Shown here piece after piece: positions 12,679-26,335 of a DNA stretch of 64,000 bases. Each line of letters opens with the position of its first letter. Position 1 is the first letter of the stretch. The stretch covers positions 8,770,001 through 8,834,000 of the forward strand of contig NC_135195.1 in NCBI RefSeq assembly GCF_050948175.1, given 5' to 3'. The notes beneath the pieces were generated by a model. That model did not search any database and was not told the DNA's origin. It saw only the letters and a program-made list of their open reading frames with translations. The position numbers were made by a program, and so were the translations under genes. The DNA is from Xylocopa sonorina (taxonomy: Eukaryota > Arthropoda > Insecta > Hymenoptera > Apidae).

Positions 12679-15600
12679 CATTACCAGCCAGCGCGTTAAT
12701 CCCAGGCAACGTTCTCTCGCTTGCGTGGCTCTCCCAAGGCACCTCCGACGAGGAAGAGAGAAGGTACATATACGCGGAAACAAAAATCGCTGGAATAAAG
12801 AATGATCGAACCGGTCGGATAAAGACCGAAAGCGGGAGGAGGAGGGTGGGTGGCGACGCTGGTATACTCCGGAGGGTGACTACATGGAGGCAACCCAGTC
12901 TATAGTGCTGAGTAGCGCGAGGATCCTCCGGCACTCGACAAATCGCAGGGTAAGCACCCGAACCCCTCGACCCCCTGCCCTAAGTCCCAATCGTCGACGA
13001 CTGGACCGGCTCATCAGCGATATTTACCGTCTGCCCGGTCGAATCGATCTATCGATGGCCGCGTCTACTCGCCGTCCACCCTCTGCGCCACCCCTTGTTC
13101 TTCCCACCCCATCCGACGACAGCGTGGCCGCAGTCAGAGAGCAGTCGCGCGGCCCGCCACCTACGTCTGTGCATGCATATAAATCGAGACAATCGCGGAT
13201 CCCCGGGGGCGGCTTATCGCGCTGGAGTTGAGCCGCGGTAGGGGCTGGACGAGGCGAGCGCCCCAGGGATGCCTGGCCCGCCCAACCTACGTTTACGGAG
13301 TGTGACAGAGCGCGGGGATACGAATAGAGGGGAAGAGTTAGGCGCGCGGCGGGGACCACGGGGCTTGTACCGATGCGGAGGTCCTACATGCAAATGGTCC
13401 GCATTTATCGTAAGCAAAGAGCGCCGTATGAATATGTGAAGTGGGAAACGAAACAAAACGGGGGAAAAAAAAAAGGCGAACGGTATGGGGTGCGCCGGAG
13501 CGAGGAGTAAGACCGAACGGATTGAACGAAAACGGAAATGGCCGGGACCAGCCGGTGCCCGCGCGTTCTCGCGTCACTCTGGACGTATAATCGAGGATGA
13601 TGATGGACGCGTAGACGAGAGAGGCGAGAGGGTTGACGACCAGCGAAAGTATGAGCCAGGGATTATTCGTAAATGCTCTTTTTCTTCGAGGGATTTCGCG
13701 AGAGATTTTCGAGGGTTACGAGTAGTTCTGATCTGGTAAAAACTTGAAGACACTCTGTCGACGTGCCGTTGGCTGTGAGTAATGGTTCGGAAGCCGCTGG
13801 TGTTCCGTTTCCAGAGTATCCAGAGCAATTAGATCGACTTTCGACGGAATACGCGAGGAAGACACGGTTTTCAAATCACGAAATTGATGCTAAGTGGCAT
13901 AGTGTTTCGTAAACTTGGCTGGCTTCGGGAGCTAAGTATCGAGCCACCCGGCACGGGAACAGAAATATTTCCCTTTCCTCGAGGAGGAGGAAGCCAAATG
14001 CGAACTAGGCCGGCTGGCCATCGTACCGAGGTAGGTATGGCCGGTGGAATCTGGAGAAACCGCCAAATAGCCTGCAGCCAAAGGGTAGCGTTTCACCGTT
14101 TCAAATTATAGCTGTTCAGGGAGGCAGGAGCGTCGCAAGATACATCGCGCCATCTTTCCGTGCAATATTCGCCAGGGAGAAGTTTACCTTCCCCGTTGCT
14201 GGATTCCATTCCCGTGTTTGATTCCCTTTCCCCGTCTGTCCAACGTTCAACTTCAATTCTATTTTATCGTTTTGATCCTCATCCAGGGCTGTTTTCGTTT
14301 ATTGCATAGTGTCACGGTGTTGCAAAGGGAGCGAAAGAATGAAAGAATGAAAAATGTACGAGAGAGTGTAACTCTCTTCTCAAATATGAACGCATCACGA
14401 ATACTATCCCTACAGTTTCCATTTTCACGCACTTTTAGATGGTAGATCTTATTGTACGCGGAACGAACCCTGAACTTTGTATCGAGGGTAATAATAAATC
14501 ATCGTTCCTCGGTTATTTAAACCTTGCACAACAGGCTCCTCTCGCACCGTTGACGTCTTCGAAAGTGATTCGCCGGCTCATAAATCTTGCCAACGGCATG
14601 AATTTCACGGCGGCCCGTGTCCGAGCGAAGTCGCGAGGAACAGCGAGTTCTCTCGAGGCCCGACATTTATGAAGTGGCCGCGTTACTCGACGCTTTTTCC
14701 CTCCTGAAATAATAGCAGCTCCTTCGTTAGAGATTGCAAGAGCGCAGCGTAGCAGAGAAAAAAAGGACGCGCAACTGAAAAGCACCCGAACAATGGAGAT
14801 TATTAATATTCGGGTTAAAAACCGTGATTCATTTTACTTTTGAATTATCCATTTTTATCGTTCTTGACCGCGCGGGAGAAGGGCTTCTCTTTCCCGCAAA
14901 TGATTTAATCGTTAAACGTTCATCGTTGAGATTCGCACAGGAGAATTCAAAGTTCGTGAAAAATCAGTCACTATAGTTAATCGATTATTATATAACGAAT
15001 GAAATATAAAGTGCTCCGAGAACATTACACGCGAAATATTAAAAAATATTACATATTGCATTCCGATCGTTCCATTCTACCAAAAACAAAGTACACTTCC
15101 CCTACGCGATACCTGCTCCTCGAGCTGGGAATAAACAAATTATTCAACAAGCTACCTCGCTTTATGATCCATTCAACGCTCGACAAAGAGCAAAGGGAGG
15201 AGAAAAGGCGAAATCCGCAGTGCGCCTCTTCAAAGTTCCATTCCCCATAGTATCGAGCCAATATACGAGTGTTAATTCCGTTCATCGAGTCGCAGGGCGA
15301 TGGGTGGCGGGCGGGGTGAAGGAAAAAAAAAGGCGCGCAACGGGTGCGAGCGTGCGAGGGGTGAAATCGCGATCCCCCTCGAGGTCTCTCGCCTGGACCC
15401 TCGCCGATTTCGTCGAAGGAATCAACGCCGCGTGGAGACGCGCTCGCGTTCCGCGTACAATCGTCGCATTCCGCGTGGCCGAGATTAAGCGGGAATATTT
15501 AGCAAATGTTTCGCATAAATCACACCAACGCAATATGTCCGTAGTTCGGAGCGAGGCTATGTAAATTCATGGTAATATCGCCTGGCCACCCCGCGGAGCG

Positions 15601-18193
15601 AAGAGTTTCGATTCGCGCGGGCGGTAGGGGAGCACCCCCGACCGCGGGAGTTAAACGAACGAGAGCGACGCGAAGGGAGAGGATTCGATAAAGACGTACG
15701 TACATGCGTTAACATTCGAAAGTGTCCGGGCGTGTGCTTAACGAAAGCATCGAAAATTGAAAAAAGCGCATAGGGTGGGAATGACCAAAGAGATAAGAGA
15801 TATGGAGAAAGCGAAGGAATATACTCCATTGACGATGGACTTCGTCCGCGCTGAACGTGTCGATGAAAACGAATTTCGAACAGTTTTCGAGAGAAAGTTA
15901 GTGGGTTTAGAGAATTAGAGGGAGAGAGAAAGAAGAGGCCGAGGGAGAGGTGGAGAGCGAGAGTAAAGCCCAAAGAGGGTAGCGAGCGCGTATTTCATGA
16001 ACCCCTAAAGCAGCCCTAAGCATTGCTGCAACCGCCACAATCCCATTCATTCTCTTTATGGGCTCCCAAGTATTCGGGAGCGGGCTTGAATAAATCGGAA
16101 ATTTGCCCCGGGGAAGCGGGCCACCCTGTTCCACCACCCGCGATTTGCCTACGACTTTCGAACTGGTCATTCGCGTTCACCGTCCCTTCTCTACACGAGT
16201 CTTCGTGTGACTTATCATTCCATACCCCGTGTACGCATACTAATTTTCTGCACAATTGGTGGTAGTCGAGTAATTGGTGCAATTATCAGAATCCGCATAT
16301 TCCCTTTTCCACCGTATTATTCGCGAGAGATAATATTTTGCATAGTAACTTGAGACAAATACGACGGAAGTCGTAGGGTGTAGTTTACGCGTAGGGTGTA
16401 ATTAATACTTCAGCGTAAATCCTGCGGAATAATCCGATGCAGGCCATGAGTTTCATAAAACTATGATAGAGCCGCGAAAGGGACGATTTCATTCCTCTAC
16501 GTAACTATGCGGAGAACGTGGTTCACGAGACGGTGAAATGCTCAGAGCTATTTACCGAGCGGGATATCGCGCGCTGCAGAAGCTATAAAACACCGTGCTA
16601 AGCACATCGTAATTCTGGCGTGATGCATCATTCTCCTTTTCTATTGTGTGCTTTCAATGCAATTTGTTAAATAAGCAAACTAGTGTCTCGCGATGAAAAG
16701 TGCGACGAATCCGCGTCGAGGTGTTTAAGCGGAGGTTTATCGAGAAACAGCGGAATCACGCAAACAGATCGATCACGATGACACAATTAACCCCTAACTT
16801 GGAAGGGTTACAACTTGAATAGCTAAGGGTCCCGACGCTGATGCCTGTACAGAATCCCTAAACGCTCGTTAGTAAACTGTAAATTTAGCAGCTCACAGGC
16901 TAATTTGCATTTGAATCGGGGTACGTAAACTGTGCGGTGCAAAAGAATTCGTCGTCTGATCGGAATATCAATTTCGTTTCCTACAAGTACCCAGATCCGT
17001 ATATCGATTCCAGCAAATTTTTCTCCAGCGACTGCAGTAATAATTCTACCTTTCCGTTTCATCAGAATTCCTGACAACAGTGTCGTTCGTTTTCTACCAT
17101 TTGTTTTCCTATTTCCCCACTTTCGCCACTAATTACCGTCGCAGCGAGAAAACAGTTTCCATGTATCTCCCACGCGGTGTTCCCTGACGAATCCCATCGC
17201 GGGTAAACCAAGAAATACAGGCCAGTCGTAGAGAGAACGGGGCTAATCGTGATCGATGACGAGTGAAAGGTCTCGAATTCGAAATCTCACCGAAACGAAG
17301 ATGTTCATCTTGCACGCACGGATATATAGCCCCCCAGCCGGTACAAGGTAAACGCGTTAAACTTTCACGAGGAGAGAGGCCAGCAACCGGACACGAGAGT
17401 GAACTTACCCCAGGAGCTATTCAACATCGTTTTCGTGAGCTACGTGCGCGATGGCCCTCCCTCGGATTCGTTCGGTTTCCTCGCGAGGAGACGCTGAATC
17501 GAGCGTCGCGCCGCGTCGTTTTTCTTCGTTCGTTACGTTATATTAGTAGCTCCCGTGGGCGACGTTTCGCGACGTCTATGCTGTTGAAAAATTACCCCGA
17601 TCGCTTCGTAACCGATGACGCAGAGAGAGCCGGGCGCCTCCAAGTACCGTTGGCGTGGATAAAGCTGGTGGAGTAATAATATGTGCGCAAGGGATGATGA
17701 ACGATGGGCTGCACGAGTTTAGAAAGTGCGCGGCTGTGCGCAGCCTCGGGGTTCATTTCAAGTTTTTCCTTATTTTCGGTCGTTTCGTGTTTTATTTATA
17801 TTATGACGGGGAGGAAACGCGAGTCTTTGATTAATGGTGTTTTCTGATGGACTCCTTTGAATATTGTTTCAGTGCTGAAGTAATGCGAGAAAATTCTGAT
17901 TTTTAAAGTCTCGAGTACAAACGATACACGTTCTGTTTCCCACCGTTCTGTCCATCAGTAGCCAGAGAAATCTCCGCCAAAGGCAAACGCAAACCCCGAG
18001 CAAAATCCGAGTTAATCGAGATGGAACGAGTCAATCCAGTATCGTTCGGAACAAATACCGTCGGACGTCGATGAAGGAGGAAAGGGGGAAAAAAGTGGAT
18101 AAGAAAAGCGAAGGAAGATCGAAGCTAAGAATTCCGTGATTTCACGAGTTGGAGGACCCGGCTAGTCCCTTCGTCTTCATTTAAACGGATCCG

Positions 18194-18295
18194 CGTGTCC
18201 CTTGGTCCTTTCCGTGTCCTTTGGTCCTTCCAATCGAACAGAAATGTGCCACCAGAAGGACCACAGGCCTTTTTGTCGCGTCCCCTGGTCCTCTT
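18194..18295. repeat. 19-base tandem duplication with a third, diverged copy
   Basis: CGTGTCCCTTGGTCCTTTC is followed directly by CGTGTCCTTTGGTCCTTCC, and a third related copy lies at 18277-18295. An inverted GAAGGACCA stretch near 18256 could pair with copy 2. Confidence 0.6.
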
Positions 18296-21200
18296 GTAGG
18301 GTCGCGAAGGGTCGTGGCTCTCTTCAAAGAGAGAGCGAAACTCGCCTCAAAGTCGGAGGAGAGAGACTATAACGGTCTCTTGTAGAACGAGTGGAAACGG
18401 GTCTATGCAATAAGAAGCTGGACTAGGGGTTGTCACGGCGGTCTCTAATCGGCCGGTATCTTTGGACTTAGCCGCCTTTCTTGCTACCCGTCGATATCTC
18501 CGCTTCTCCGCGCCACCGTCTATCCATCCAGAACGCTCGACAAAGGTTCTTTAACGAGCCCCTTCGCCCTCGCGGAGATGAAAGAACGCTCGTGAATATT
18601 GCGTCTCTATTTAATCACCCGCAATTTCACCGACTGTACGCTGGAAGATACGTATATACATACTCGAACTGTACCTTATCATTTCGTAGTTTCCATAAGT
18701 GACTCTAGTCCTGTTTTATCGAATCTTACTCAAATTCATTTACTTCGTTAGTACACCTTTCTTAATGCAATTCACGTACGAACGGGCCTTTACGACCACC
18801 GTCTCACTCTCCAGCTGTTCTTTCGCCCCTCCTCTTCTGCACGGAACTCCTTCGAGAGGCAAACTTTCGACAAAGCCAGCCGAACCGCGTCGTCTTCGAC
18901 CGCCATGTTACCGAGGGGACGAAGACGCCCAGAACCCCCTGCGTCGAAAGGACGCGATGCTCAATTATACGAACGCTAGGACAGTCAACGTCCTCGAAAC
19001 CTCGAGAAACTTGGACCAAGTGATCCCCGAGCGTCGCATGTCCGCCGTGGCGGAGCGAGAGTTCATCGGTTGGACCTCCAACTCCAGGTGGACGAATTAT
19101 GGGGGATTGTTAAAGTTCACGGCGGGACGTGGGGAACGCTTAAGCGCCTCGCGAGCCGAGCCCACCCTCTGAAACCTCCCTCCAGGTAAAAGTTGGACCG
19201 CTTCGCCGGATGAAATACACGAATTCTCCTCGCGATGAATGCGTACGACCAGCGCGGGGATTGCTCTCGACGCCTCACTGGGGTGGAAATGATTAACTTT
19301 TTCCTACGGCGGAATATGAATTTTTTGGCAACCTTTGGTTTGCTTAGGACAGAGGGAACGAATGATATAATCATCAGAACAAAGAGAATACTATACTGCG
19401 ACCAACGAGAACTACTATACGAAGACAAAACTTTATTTTTGAGAGGCGAATCCCTCGTCAAACGTCTCTTTTTCACGTCTTAAAAACCTCGCATCGATAA
19501 TAACGAGGTGAGGAGAAAAAAAAAAGACGTTGAACGCCTTTTCCCTCCGGCGAGCTCACACGGAGGCGTTTAACCAGTGATGGAAAGCGTCCATTACCTT
19601 CGATGGGTGAGTCGTCTCACGGTAATCTCAGCAGCCCGCAGCTACGGGACGCCGCTAGTCGCGCGGAAGGGTTGAACCGTGCGCGTGCAACCCCTGCAGG
19701 TACCCAACGCTTACGCACGCCCGCACACCAGCCCACGTCCACCCACACACAACGATACGCGCCCCCTCAGCCGCGCGTGCAGATACTCGTAGAAACGCCG
19801 TGATTGTTCCGCCGGTTTCTCTATTGGGATAAACGTCGACCCCTCCTTATCACCCCTTATCCTATGATGGAGAGGGTCCTTCCACAGTCGCGGGAACGGA
19901 ACCCCATCGCCTAAGGGGCTGCTAATTGATTTTAGAAGTTCCTCCTTCGGGCCATCCCCGTTTTCCGCTTCCTCCGTGCAACCGTGGCAGCCTCCAGTTC
20001 CCGGGGAAGACATCGACGCTTCCTGTCGTCGTCACGCCGTAAGAGTCCTGTTTCTAAGTCGTCTTAGAGGTTCTCTGAGAACCGACCGTGCAACCGTTCA
20101 CCCTTGTTTCTCGTTAAACGGAGCTCAACGGAGGCTCTTTCCTCGGTCCGACGAAATCGAAGTTCTCTGAGGGATACTAACAAAGCAGACGAGGAATCGA
20201 AGATCCCTGACGAAATATCGACGTTTCATTTTGATTTTAGATATGTTCGTTTATAGCAGAGAGTGGATATTTCCATTGGACAAAACCCAATCGAGTATAA
20301 TGAACAATGATTCAGCAGTTAATTCGTTGGAAAACATCCTGCGCAAGAAATCAATATTACGAGTTATTAAGGGATGTTTGTGTCACTGAGAGAATGAGGG
20401 GGTGGATATTTTCAGCGGACGTTTGTGTCTGAAGTCGACCGACAATTAAGAGCAGAAGCATGTCGAGTATATTGTTAACAGGATTGATCGTAAACTGCAA
20501 TTGAAGGCGTATCGATGTAGAACCGTTGTGGGGTGAGGGTGGAAGACCAGCATCTAAATGTCAAAGGTCGAGCTCCGTCAGATGTCTTAATACTTTACTA
20601 ACGAGGAGGAAAATAGGTTACGGAAAATAGATACACCCTATTTCTACTCAATTCTACTATCGATGTATGATTTCGAATTTAAATATCACGACCCGGAGAA
20701 ACGCGAAACGAGAGAGAAAGTCACAATACCAGCGATTTATCGGAGCATACTTTGAAACCGTCGCACTCAGTGTCCTCGAGCAACCCGAACCGTATGAAAC
20801 TCCTCAAAGAAAGCTTCAAACATCTCGTTCGTCGGGAGGTTTTCCAGATGGGAAGAAATCGCGCGCAAGAGGGCGAAACATCAGACGAAGAGGGTAGAGG
20901 AGGGCAGGCACGGAGGAATGGCCACTAGTGGCACGGCTTTAACGACGCAATCAAGCAGATCGTAGGAAAAGGTACGATACTTAAAGAGCAGACACGAGGC
21001 CCGGGTGATAACAAGACACGGGACCTTGAGGGCATCTCGACTGGGCGGAACCACTCGGTGAACTTACTTGCAAAAAAAGAGGAGAAAAAAAAAAGAGGGG
21101 AGGTCGTAATCACCGGCGCTGCAACAATGCAACCCCCGAGGCTCGAGTTCTTTCCATCCCTTCTACCATTCCTGTTTCTCGGCACGGTGGCTGTCGCCCC

Positions 21201-23281
21201 GCTGTCTTCTTCGCTGTCGCGTCCGAACAGAGAGCCCGGCAGCGTTCATTCTCTCTCCACCCTGATAGCGGCAGCAGTCGCCAGAGACAACCGAACAGTC
21301 GAACGGACCGCACAATAAGCTTCCGGTTTATTAAAATCCATCCTCCCCTCGTCTCTGTCCTCGTCCAAGCGACTGCCAGCCGCTCGTCACGATCAGCTGT
21401 GAACTGACTCGGATATTCGCGTGCTCGAGCGACAGCGGCCTTTCAGGACCAACGCAGCCCCTGGTTCACGATCAATGGACGAACACGGGATGGAAACACA
21501 GGACGGGACTGCGTGTGGAATCGGGAGGAACATTTTAGTCTGTTACGCGAGAGATTTTTGTCGCAACGATTAAAAGTTTTAATTCACCAGTTGCATATTG
21601 ATGAATGGTACATTTAGGATACGGAAAATATTTTTCATTTATCCTAAGGGCAAAGGAGATGAAAGGACGCATAACATCGTTGACCATCGAAACGAAATGG
21701 GAAGGAAGAAACCCAATTTCGAAAGGAATGACGGCAACAGAGCAGAAAATCGTGATCATTTTTAGACAAGCTGGAATCTCTTTCGAAATTAATATTTTGC
21801 AATCGAACGGGAGAAGTGGTTTCCGATTCAATCACTTTATTGCTACCGATTGATTGAAGAGCTTTTGTGCAAAGCTTCCGGAACGCCCCCATAGTTGAAA
21901 ACCTGTTACCACGCGTGGCATAAGGAAACATATAAATTGATTAAAAAGTACTTCGGTACCGTCACATTTAATCATCGACGTAACAAATTAAATTATCCTC
22001 TCCTACACGAAATGCCTATACTTTCAAGTACACATCTAAATAACCACCTCGACGAATCCATTAAAGGCCCCAAACGAAATCACCCCATTCATTTTCCTTT
22101 TTATCCCACCCTCCACCCTCCCGTACACCTTTCACAAGAAACCCGTTCACCAATAATCTCCCTAGCTCAACGCGGCAAGGTATGAACGATAACCCTATCC
22201 TCTCTCCGTCACGCGCGAACGAACAGCAAAAATCCGCGGAAAAGGACAAACTCCTTTGCCGTCTTCTCTCGCCACCCCTCTCGGTCAGGCGGGTGCGCTC
22301 GTAAAACGGTAAATCGTCCATTAACGCGCAGTGAACCCTTGAAAATATCCTTCGGCGAAGAAACAAAAAGCTTAAGAGGAGAAGGGAGAGAGAGTGAGAG
22401 GCAGCTGAGCAAAGGAAAGAAAAGAAAGGCAGGAGAAATCGGTGGAGGAAAAAAAGGAGGGTGGCTCGCGAATCCGACTACAGGCAAGATATTACGTAAG
22501 GGCGAAAGAGCCCCGGCTAAGGGCTGGCGTGTCGCGCAGCAGTACCTTTGTCGCCACTTAAAAGGGTCCGTCCCCCAAAACGTCGCCGACTTCTGGGAAG
22601 TCGTGCGAGACGCAGGTGGCCCGCGCTCACGTTATCGTTCGTTCGCAGTTCGTCGAACACGGGCCCAACCCTTTCTCTTCCTCGCCACGAGACGCGTTCG
22701 AATCCGCTTTGGGCGGAAACGCGAGGTCGCATCCAAGGAAGCTAAACGTCGTTAATAACTCGCGGTACATTTAATGCCGCCTACGCCTCTTCGCGTGGTG
22801 TCGCGCGACGCTCGGATAATGGAGAGGGTGCCGCCTGGTTGCTAATTACTGTTCGCTGCCCTTGAGTTATGGACGACGCTGGAAGGAGGATTGAAGAATC
22901 GGTCGAGCGAGTGTTGCTGGTTTGGCGAGTCGAGTGGGAGCGTATGGGGATGAAATATCGGGGGGAATTTGGATTAGTATATACCTGTGGTTAATGGAGA
23001 TTTGGTTGGAATGTAGATGGAGGGTCTAGATTGATGAGTCGAGCTAATGTCAGATGTATGTTAAGCGTGAACTTCTCGAACTGAACGCCTTGTGAATCGA
23101 ATTATTATATACAGCATCCACTGCACATTTCATTTATAAATAATACCGTCAACTCATTTCACGTTCACCCATTGCACGAGCGAAGAGAGGGAGTAATTAA
23201 TCTAATTATTCTCAAGCAAACGAGTGCCTTTCTGAACGGAAACGAGGCCGTCCATTTTTCCAATGTAATTATACATTTCAG

Positions 23282-23473
23282 CCGTGAGATTATTACCAGC
23301 GGAAACGATGCCATGCATCACGCGGCATTAGTCTTGAGTCGTCCAAGAGTTATTCGGCGCCATTACCTCGCTGTTGATCGCGAAATGGAACCGCGACGCG
23401 AACAATGTAACAGAATTTCGGTTCGAGTTCTTCCCACGATTTCGTCATCGCAATCAGACGAAGCAGGAGGGAG
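23282..23473 (+). CDS. Candidate 192-base exon, plus strand
   Basis: The acceptor AATTATACATTTCAG, preceded by CCATTTTTCC, is followed by 63 open codons and the donor GGGAG|GTAAAA. The length is a multiple of three, phase 2 at both ends. The peptide opens R-E-I-I-T-S-G-N-D-A-M-H-H-A and ends S-S-S-Q-S-D-E-A-G-G. No domain is recognised, and composition alone does not separate it from chance. Confidence 0.2.
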
Positions 23474-24810
23474 GTAAAAACAAAAAAAATATGAGAGCCA
23501 AGAGAAAAAAAACGGAAAATAGGAAAGAGGAAAATCGACCCTCGGTGTCGGATGCGCCGTAAATCCTGACGTTACATCATTAATGCAGCGAGCTCGTTAA
23601 TTAATTCGGCAGCATTGCGGCGCGGCTCCTCTGGTACCGCGTCAGGGTCGGCTAAAGAGCTCGAATCGTTTGCTTTCCGTGGAAATGCGCGATTCAAGTA
23701 TGCGGAGGGACCAAGAGTAACAGGAATTTGAACTTGACGCGCGTGCACTTTCTAATTGCGGGCGATGCCCCTCGAAGTACTGCTGGCCTGCAGTTTCTCG
23801 TGCCAACTCGTATCAACTGGTGTCATCCTATGCGAACTTTACTTGTTCCACTCGATGTTTCGACGTGGGAAACGATAAGAGAAAGTAACTTCGATTACTT
23901 TTGGCCACCACCCCCACGCGTGTTTACGCCGCTACAACGTAATTACCAGAATGACACGTCCAGAGTCCCGCGTCGAGCTCGCTGGAAATCATTCGACGTG
24001 TCCTGCCACTTGCAACATGTGCACCGAGGGGAGTTTGAAAGCGGCGGGATTGAATTTTCGATACGTCTCACGGATACTTTCCTGTCCGTATCGATTCGAC
24101 CACTTGGGTGCCTGGGAACTAACGCGGTAGACACCGCGCGTTACGATTCAATTGGCGGAATGAAATCGGTCTCCAGACGCTCGTGTCTTGCGGCCACGCT
24201 CGCTCCTCTACCGTTTGGGTGCGATTAATTGGGGTGTCTATTTCTTTGGGAAAGTAATATCGTAAGTGGTTGTAGTACTTTTAGATTCATTTGTATGAAC
24301 ACCCTAAGGACGTTTAGACAATTTTAACGGAACGAAAAAAGATTCTCCAAATATTATATGTTTTTTCATATGCAAATTATATTAGTTATTTAGAAACGGA
24401 CAGAGACATTATTTCTAGAGCTCGAACGCATTCGACCAGAGAAATTTTACGAATACACGGGGATTACGGTGATACTTTCTATCCAACCCATTGTACAGGA
24501 CCAATTTGGGATCGGTAAGTATGACGAATGATCGCAGCCAACGAGGAGCCCGAGGCTACGAAATTACAGGGCTTTCATAAGGATTACGTGCAAACGAGTG
24601 GTATTTTTAAGGCTCCAGATGGAGGAAATACTCGGAGCAGCTGCAAGTGACGCGTTTCCGCCACCCTCGTGGGTAGACGTTTCTCGCCATCGTCGCGTTC
24701 CATTTCTTTTTTAAATCGTAAACGCTATCGCCGCTGCCTGTTTACCTTTACACCGCAGAATCTACTTAAAAATCTTGTGGAAGGGACTTCCATCGATTCG
24801 GCATACTCAC

Positions 24811-24855
24811 CAATGATAGCTTCTAAGCGTGAGCAATCTCTCAAGCCTTAATTTC
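24811..24855 (-). CDS. Candidate 45-base exon, minus strand
   Basis: The acceptor CTTTCTTTTTGTTGAAG and the consensus donor ATTG|GTGAGT bound 45 bases. Only one frame is open, and it reads K-L-R-L-E-R-L-L-T-L-R-S-Y-H between a one-base and a two-base partial codon. The peptide is leucine and arginine rich and could be helical. It is too short to assign. Confidence 0.22.
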
Positions 24856-26069
24856 CTTCAACAAAAAGAAAGATCGATTACAAACCCGCATCCTCTTGCG
24901 CCAGCACAAGTTTACACAAAATTCAAGTCAAATGGCACGCTCGCCGATAGTCCCGATTCAGAGAGCCGAACGGACGTTCACTGTAACCAATTACAAACAC
25001 CTTAAATCCCAACCAACCAGAATACAACTCTTCAACTGCGATAATTCTCCCGCATCGTCCAGCGAACCCGCGTCCCAGTAATTCGCGAAACATCCCGCAG
25101 TAAACCTTTCGAACCAGGCACCGAGAACCCCGCGCGTCCGGCCGAAAATTAATCAACGACCACGTCGACGCTAATGGACCCGGCAAACTCTGCCTCTTTC
25201 GACTCATTAACTTTCATAGAGGCGCGGCGCGGATACGCGTATCGCGTTGTAGCGACGCGCGGCAACTCGACGAGAGGAAGCCTCCCCGATGAAACGGAAT
25301 CTCATCAAAATGGACGTGAATGCGTCGAGCATTGATTCCCGCGTCCCCAGACTTGCCACGGCACGGCTGGCATCAAGCTTGTTACTAGGGGCTTTCCCAG
25401 GATCGGCGCCCGTCACGCTCGCATACGTGCATAATTAACGCGACGTGCCACGCGGCTCGAACGATAAATTTTGACGTACAAATCCGCAACGACACGGATC
25501 ACGCTAACGACACGGCGCGAACACCACCCCAGCTCTCTCGCGTGTACCCCGAAGAAACTTTTCGAAACGGCCGCCGCAACATGGACTGCGCAACACCGTG
25601 GCTGCGGCGAACCGCAGCGACGTCGGTTCCCGACGTTTCCCTCTTTAACGGGACCCCCAGCTGACCGACCCTACCTTCCGCGTGCACAGAGTACACGCGC
25701 CGTTTCGATCCGATCGAGACCGATCCCGAACGGCTACGCGGTTCACCGGATGCAGCTATTCGCGGGGTTTAAGGCTGTCACCCACTTAACACGAGCAGTG
25801 ACGTTCAATTATTCACGCGTGGACACTGTTCGCCAACGCGCCTCGTGTAGCCACCGACACGAACGGATATCGATAATGGATCAGAAACATTGCTCGTTTC
25901 GAGTAAACCACTTTCATGCAGGAAATTTAGGATTTCAGTCGTATTGCAGATTCTGATGAGGTTGCTAATGGAGCCCGCATTGAACTTGAAGTTACAAGTC
26001 AGTAATATTCGCAGACGTACCTGACAATTCATTCTAGGAAGCGAATGGTATATTTCTCAAGTTTTACAG

Positions 26070-26335
26070 GTGCAGCATTTTGTTACCATCATTACCTTCG
26101 CACGAGAGGCCCACCCGACAGCTGAATTATTACAAGAGCCGACGAAGGCGCGGATTAAACTGTGCAAAGCCGATTTCGATGGAGGGCAACTCGCGCAGCC
26201 TGCTCTCGCGAGGGGTGCAACGGCCGCCACGCGTGACGCTCGAACCGTGGCCGTTACCATGAGTTTTACGGCCAGGGATAAACGGCGCCTCGAACCGGAG
26301 GGTACTAAACCGTCGCCGGATAATAATTGGAGTAC
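26070..26335 (+). CDS. Candidate exon, plus strand, overlapping open frames on both strands
   Basis: The acceptor ATTTCTCAAGTTTTACAG is followed by 88 open codons ending at the possible donor AGTAC|GTAAAT. The peptide opens V-Q-H-F-V-T-I-I-T-F-A-R-E-A-H-P. The same interval is open for about 160 codons on the minus strand (26539 to 26057, starting at the acceptor AATTTCGCAG). At most one is real and both may be chance in CpG-rich DNA. Confidence 0.15.

Noticed and set aside
14008..14056. 45-base minus-strand block between GGCTGCAG and GTACGA
   Set aside because: Open in all frames and the donor is weak; cannot be told from chance.
16823..17077. Minus-strand 84-codon frame with V-Y-V-P-R-F-K-C-K-L, faintly like a Copia polyprotein
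   Set aside because: No other retrotransposon motif, LTR or longer frame nearby.
24391..24513. Plus-strand open block ending ATCG|GTAAGT with protein-like reading (I-T-V-I-L-S-I-Q-P-I-V-Q-D-Q)
   Set aside because: Frame is only about 40 codons and the acceptor is weak.
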